A stretch of DNA of 15,489 bases from DAOTXK01 sp034435395 (lineage in GTDB: Bacteria > Chloroflexota > Anaerolineae > Aggregatilineales > Ch27): contig DAOTXK010000403.1 of the NCBI GenBank assembly GCA_034435395.1, positions 1 to 15,489 of the forward strand, given 5' to 3'. Within the stretch, counting starts at the first letter, position 1, and each line of letters opens with the position of its first letter. The notes below the pieces were generated by a model. It ran no database searches. It was not told the origin of the DNA and worked only from the letters and a program-made list of their open reading frames with translations. The position numbers and the translations under genes were made by a program. Positions 13,123-15,489 of the stretch are shown one piece after another.

Positions 13123-13128
13123 TATAAT
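13123..13128 (+). promoter_or_regulatory. Candidate -10 box for the coiled-coil/HhH gene
   Basis: A perfect TATAAT lies 44 bp before the GTG at 13173. The expected -35 position (13100-13105) reads TTCTCC, a weak match. It argues against a start at 13137 or 13140, which would lie at or just after the transcription start. Confidence 0.45.
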
Positions 13129-13161
13129 GAAGGCCAGTGATGGACATCCACCCTGTAGCCC

Positions 13162-13166
13162 GGAGG
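13162..13166 (+). promoter_or_regulatory. Ribosome binding site deciding the GTG start at 13173
   Basis: GGAGG stands six bases before GTG at 13173. The in-frame ATG at 13140 has only AAGG (13130-13133), which abuts the TATAAT box. Confidence 0.55.
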
Positions 13167-13172
13167 TGGCGC

Positions 13173-14561
13173 GTGGATATCTGGGGGCTGCTGGCTTTAT
13201 TTTTTGTGGGCGCTTTTTTCGCCCTCCTGATCATCGCTCTCTTTTATTGGTGGACGGTGCGCCCGCGCCTGCTGGAAATCCTGCCGCCGCCGGTCTCCCC
13301 GCTGCCACGTGATGCCCACCTGGAGGACGCCATCCAGTCGCTCAACGAGGCGCTGGTCAGGCATAGCTCGCTGATCGCCCGGCTGCCGACCAGTTATGCC
13401 CTCCGCGCCGGGGAAGGCAGCCCGCCAGACCAGGCAGCCCTGGCGGCGCTGCAAGACGCCCAGGCGGAACAGACCGCGGCGCTGTCTCGCCTGGCGGGGC
13501 AGATCGGCGCGCTGACGGGGACACAGGAGTCGCTGGCCAGAGATTATGAGGCGCTGCGCGAGCGGCTCTCGGATTCGCAGGTCGCCCTGGGCGAGCTTCA
13601 GGCCCTGCTCAAAGCCCTGAACGCCGGCAACCTGAGCACCAGCGCGGCGCTGACCCGGCAGGGGGAGGCCCTTCAGATGCTGCAAGAACGCCAGGCGCGC
13701 GACAGCGACGTGCTGGCCATCCTGCAAGGGCAGGCCGCCGAGGGGCAGGCCGCCCTGCGAGCGGGACTGGACGAACTCCATCGGCGGCTGGAGGCGCTCA
13801 ACGTGGAAACGCTGAGGGCGGCCCTGGCCGGGGAACGGGGCCCCGCGCACGACCGGGCGTTGGAAGCCCTGCGGGGGGAGATCGCCAGCTACCAGGCCGA
13901 TCTGCGAACCGGCCTGGACGGACTGCAGGCGTTCATCCAGACCCTCACCGTGGATCACCTCAACACCACCCTGGCCGAGCAGGGGGAGACGCTCAAGGCC
14001 ATCCAGGCGCAGCGCCAGCGCGATGACGAAGCGCTGGCGGCCCTGCGCGAGGGGGTCGCCGGGCAGACGGCGGCCCTGCAGGCCGACCTAGCCGAACTGC
14101 AACGGCTGCTGACAGCGCTGGGCGAGGATGCGATCACCACCAGCGCCGCCCTGGCCGAACAGGGCGAGACGCTCCAGGCGCTCCAGGCACGGCAGGCGCG
14201 CAGCGAGGAAGCGCTGACCGAGCTGCGCGAGCAGATCGCTCGGGTGCTGGCCAGTCAGCAGGCCCACACCCGGATGCTGGACGCCCTGGCGGATCAGACC
14301 ATCCCCCTCCAGCGCATCATCCGCGAGGAGAAAATTGTTGTGCAGGACCGCCTGCAGGACATCAAAGGTATCGGCCCGGTGTTTTCGGGTCTGCTCCTGG
14401 AGCACGGCATCCGCACCTTTGAGCAGCTGTCACGGCTCACGCCGCAGGAGTTGCGCGCCCTGGTGGACGTGCCGCGCTGGCGGGCCATCGACGCCGAGAG
14501 CTGGATTGAGCAGGCCAAGCTGTTTGCCTCGCAGCGCCAGAAGATGGAGGACGCCACGTGA
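13173..14561 (+). CDS. Membrane-anchored coiled-coil protein with C-terminal helix-hairpin-helix domain
   Basis: The 462-residue product has one membrane segment at about residues 4-27 (IWGLLALFFVGAFFALL onward). A long Ala/Leu/Gln/Glu-rich coiled-coil region fills about 50-385. A C-terminal helix-hairpin-helix domain (394-453) carries LQDIKGIGPVFSGLLLEHGI and then TFEQLSRLTPQELRALV. The coiled coil contains four imperfect repeats starting near residues 139, 199, 248 and 306 (60, 49, 58 and about 60 residues), each opening L-x-E/G-L-x-x-x-L and carrying (T/A)xQGExLxxxQxRQxR or a degenerate form. With the GTG start, the Arg residues after the helix (TVRPR) favour a cytoplasmic C-terminus, where the HhH could meet DNA. 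The ATG at 13140 would add an ARRWR stretch before the helix and could reverse this. RmuC is a comparable membrane-anchored coiled-coil layout, but no nuclease domain is seen here. Its stop overlaps the next start by four bases. I know no named family for this combination. Confidence 0.8.
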   Translation: MDIWGLLALFFVGAFFALLIIALFYWWTVRPRLLEILPPPVSPLPRDAHLEDAIQSLNEALVRHSSLIARLPTSYALRAGEGSPPDQAALAALQDAQAEQTAALSRLAGQIGALTGTQESLARDYEALRERLSDSQVALGELQALLKALNAGNLSTSAALTRQGEALQMLQERQARDSDVLAILQGQAAEGQAALRAGLDELHRRLEALNVETLRAALAGERGPAHDRALEALRGEIASYQADLRTGLDGLQAFIQTLTVDHLNTTLAEQGETLKAIQAQRQRDDEALAALREGVAGQTAALQADLAELQRLLTALGEDAITTSAALAEQGETLQALQARQARSEEALTELREQIARVLASQQAHTRMLDALADQTIPLQRIIREEKIVVQDRLQDIKGIGPVFSGLLLEHGIRTFEQLSRLTPQELRALVDVPRWRAIDAESWIEQAKLFASQRQKMEDAT

Positions 14562-15489
14562 GCGCCTCCCCCGGTCCTGAACATCCGACCCGCCTGGTCC
14601 GGAGGCTGGATGTGGTGCTGCTCGGCGGATTGTTGATGCTGGCGGCGCTGGCGGCGGTTTTCCTGCTGGCCCAGGGGGCGACGGGCCGGACGGGGGTCCT
14701 CATGCTCGTCGCGCCCACGGAAACCCCCACGGCCACGCCGACCGCTACCCCGACCGTGACCCCGTCGTCGACGGCCACGCCGACGGCGACCCGCACCCTG
14801 ACCCCCACCCCCACCGCCACCGCGACCCCCACGCCAACGGACACCGACACGCCCACGCCGACGATCACGCCTTCCCGCACGCCGCGCCCGGTGGCCACGC
14901 CGGTGGTCGAGCCGCTGGACGTGAGCGGGCTTTTCGCCGGGGTGCCGTTCACCATCCACGGCGCAGGGACGCCCGGCGAGACCATCGCCCTGTATGACAA
15001 TAACCTCCTGCAGGCCACCGCTGTGGTGGATGACGGTGGCAGATGGCAGATCGCCGTTCGCGGCCTGTCGGCGGGCGCTCACCGGCTGGTGGTGGTCGCC
15101 ATTGACCCGGACGGCAGCCGCAGCGGGACCGCGCCGGTGGGCTTCACCGTGGTGCGGGCGCCGACGGCGACAGCCACGTCGACGCCGACCCGCACGCCAA
15201 CGGCCACCCCCACTGATACACCGACAGCCACTCGCACGCCGACCCACACGCCGACCGCCACTCCCAGCGACACACCGACGGCTACCGCCACGCCAACCCG
15301 CACGCCGCGTCCGCCCTCCCTCACGCCGACTGCGCGCCCATCTGACACGCCGACGACTACCACCACGACGACCCGCACGCCGCGCGTCACCGCCACCGCC
15401 CCGTCGCTGGCTCTCCAGCCAACGGCCACCCGCACGCTGCGCCCGCCATCGATCACGCCGACTGCGCGCCCGTCTGATACGCCGACGAC
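14558..15489 (+). CDS. Membrane-anchored surface protein with Thr-Pro stalks and an Ig-like domain (3' end beyond window)
   Basis: The GTG at 14558 overlaps the preceding stop (GTGA), and GGAGG (14546-14550) lies seven bases before it, so the two genes are translationally coupled. The frame stays open to the window end, giving 310 residues of a longer protein. A short basic N-terminus (TRLVRR, 11-16) precedes a membrane helix (about 18-39), which predicts the remainder outside. A Thr-Pro stalk (53-114) leads to a beta-rich domain (about 118-200) with FTIHGAGTPGETIALYDNN, GGRWQIAVRGLSAGAHRL and DPDGSRSG, typical of bacterial Ig-like repeats of the adhesin type. A second Thr-Pro region runs from 201 to the end. 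Such stalks are common on Chloroflexota surface proteins and may be glycosylated. The complete domain set is unknown. Confidence 0.8.
   Translation, partial: MSASPGPEHPTRLVRRLDVVLLGGLLMLAALAAVFLLAQGATGRTGVLMLVAPTETPTATPTATPTVTPSSTATPTATRTLTPTPTATATPTPTDTDTPTPTITPSRTPRPVATPVVEPLDVSGLFAGVPFTIHGAGTPGETIALYDNNLLQATAVVDDGGRWQIAVRGLSAGAHRLVVVAIDPDGSRSGTAPVGFTVVRAPTATATSTPTRTPTATPTDTPTATRTPTHTPTATPSDTPTATATPTRTPRPPSLTPTARPSDTPTTTTTTTRTPRVTATAPSLALQPTATRTLRPPSITPTARPSDTPT
15321..15489 (+). repeat. Long-period direct repeat inside the Thr-Pro stalk coding region
   Basis: The 37 bp at 15321-15357 recur at 15453-15489 with two mismatches, a period of 132 bp. Both encode a TPTARPSDTPT-type segment. The second copy ends exactly at the window edge, so more copies may follow. 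Shorter ACGCCGACC-type units repeat throughout 14714-14899 and 15158-15489. Confidence 0.6.

Noticed and set aside
14437..15456. Antisense open frames rich in Val-Gly repeats opposite the Thr-Pro gene
   Set aside because: They are the complement of the ACG/CCG-rich stalk codons and have no other support.
14714..15489. CRISPR-like array in the repeated region
   Set aside because: Repeats are irregular, in frame and coding for Thr-Pro stalks, with no uniform repeat-spacer spacing and no cas genes.

Overview
The window is about 15.5 kb of GC-rich bacterial chromosome with short intergenic gaps. Third codon positions are strongly G/C, and several genes have good Shine-Dalgarno sites with ATG or GTG starts. 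Long Thr-Pro stalks on a surface protein, an unfused hisI/hisE pair and a GC-rich palindromic repeat all suggest a member of the Chloroflexota, perhaps Anaerolineae-like. That placement is an inference from style; no rRNA or single-copy marker phylogeny is available here.

Left part (1-4290). A decayed HNH-endonuclease start lies at the left edge. A divergent pair of molybdenum-cofactor genes follows: mobA on the minus strand and moeA on the plus strand. Next comes trpE, the large subunit of anthranilate synthase, with no trpG beside it. The 430 bp after trpE hold no intact gene but carry two recognisable ruins: a C-terminal piece of an MFS transporter (minus strand, broken by a one-base deletion in a G run) and half of a PKD domain (plus strand).

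Middle part (4290-12139). This is a loosened histidine cluster, all on the plus strand: DUF503 gene, hisH, secreted beta-propeller protein, hisA, NAD(P)-dependent epimerase, broken micro-ORF, small lipoprotein, hisF, arginase-like protein, hisI, hisE. HisE and HisI carry out the pyrophosphohydrolase and cyclohydrolase steps, HisA isomerises ProFAR, and HisH/HisF form the glutamine-dependent IGP synthase. Single non-histidine genes separate most of them. hisG, hisD, hisB and hisC are not in the window. The hisH-hisA interval holds a clear intrinsic terminator, a nearby inverted repeat around a -10-like box, and a roughly 120 bp GC-rich palindromic repeat. Several genes are closed by GC-rich hairpins without U-tracts.

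Right part (12140-15489). A six-repeat TPR protein has its own near-consensus promoter in an AT-rich island. It is followed by a translationally coupled pair: a membrane-anchored coiled-coil protein ending in a helix-hairpin-helix domain, and a membrane-anchored surface protein with Thr-Pro stalks around a bacterial Ig-like domain, cut by the window end.

I did not find an obvious defence, mobile or CRISPR system. The items most worth a second look are the coiled-coil/HhH plus Thr-Pro surface-protein pair, the interleaved his cluster with its stop-proximal hairpins, the arginase-fold protein lacking key catalytic residues, and the series of gene fragments in the intergenic spaces.
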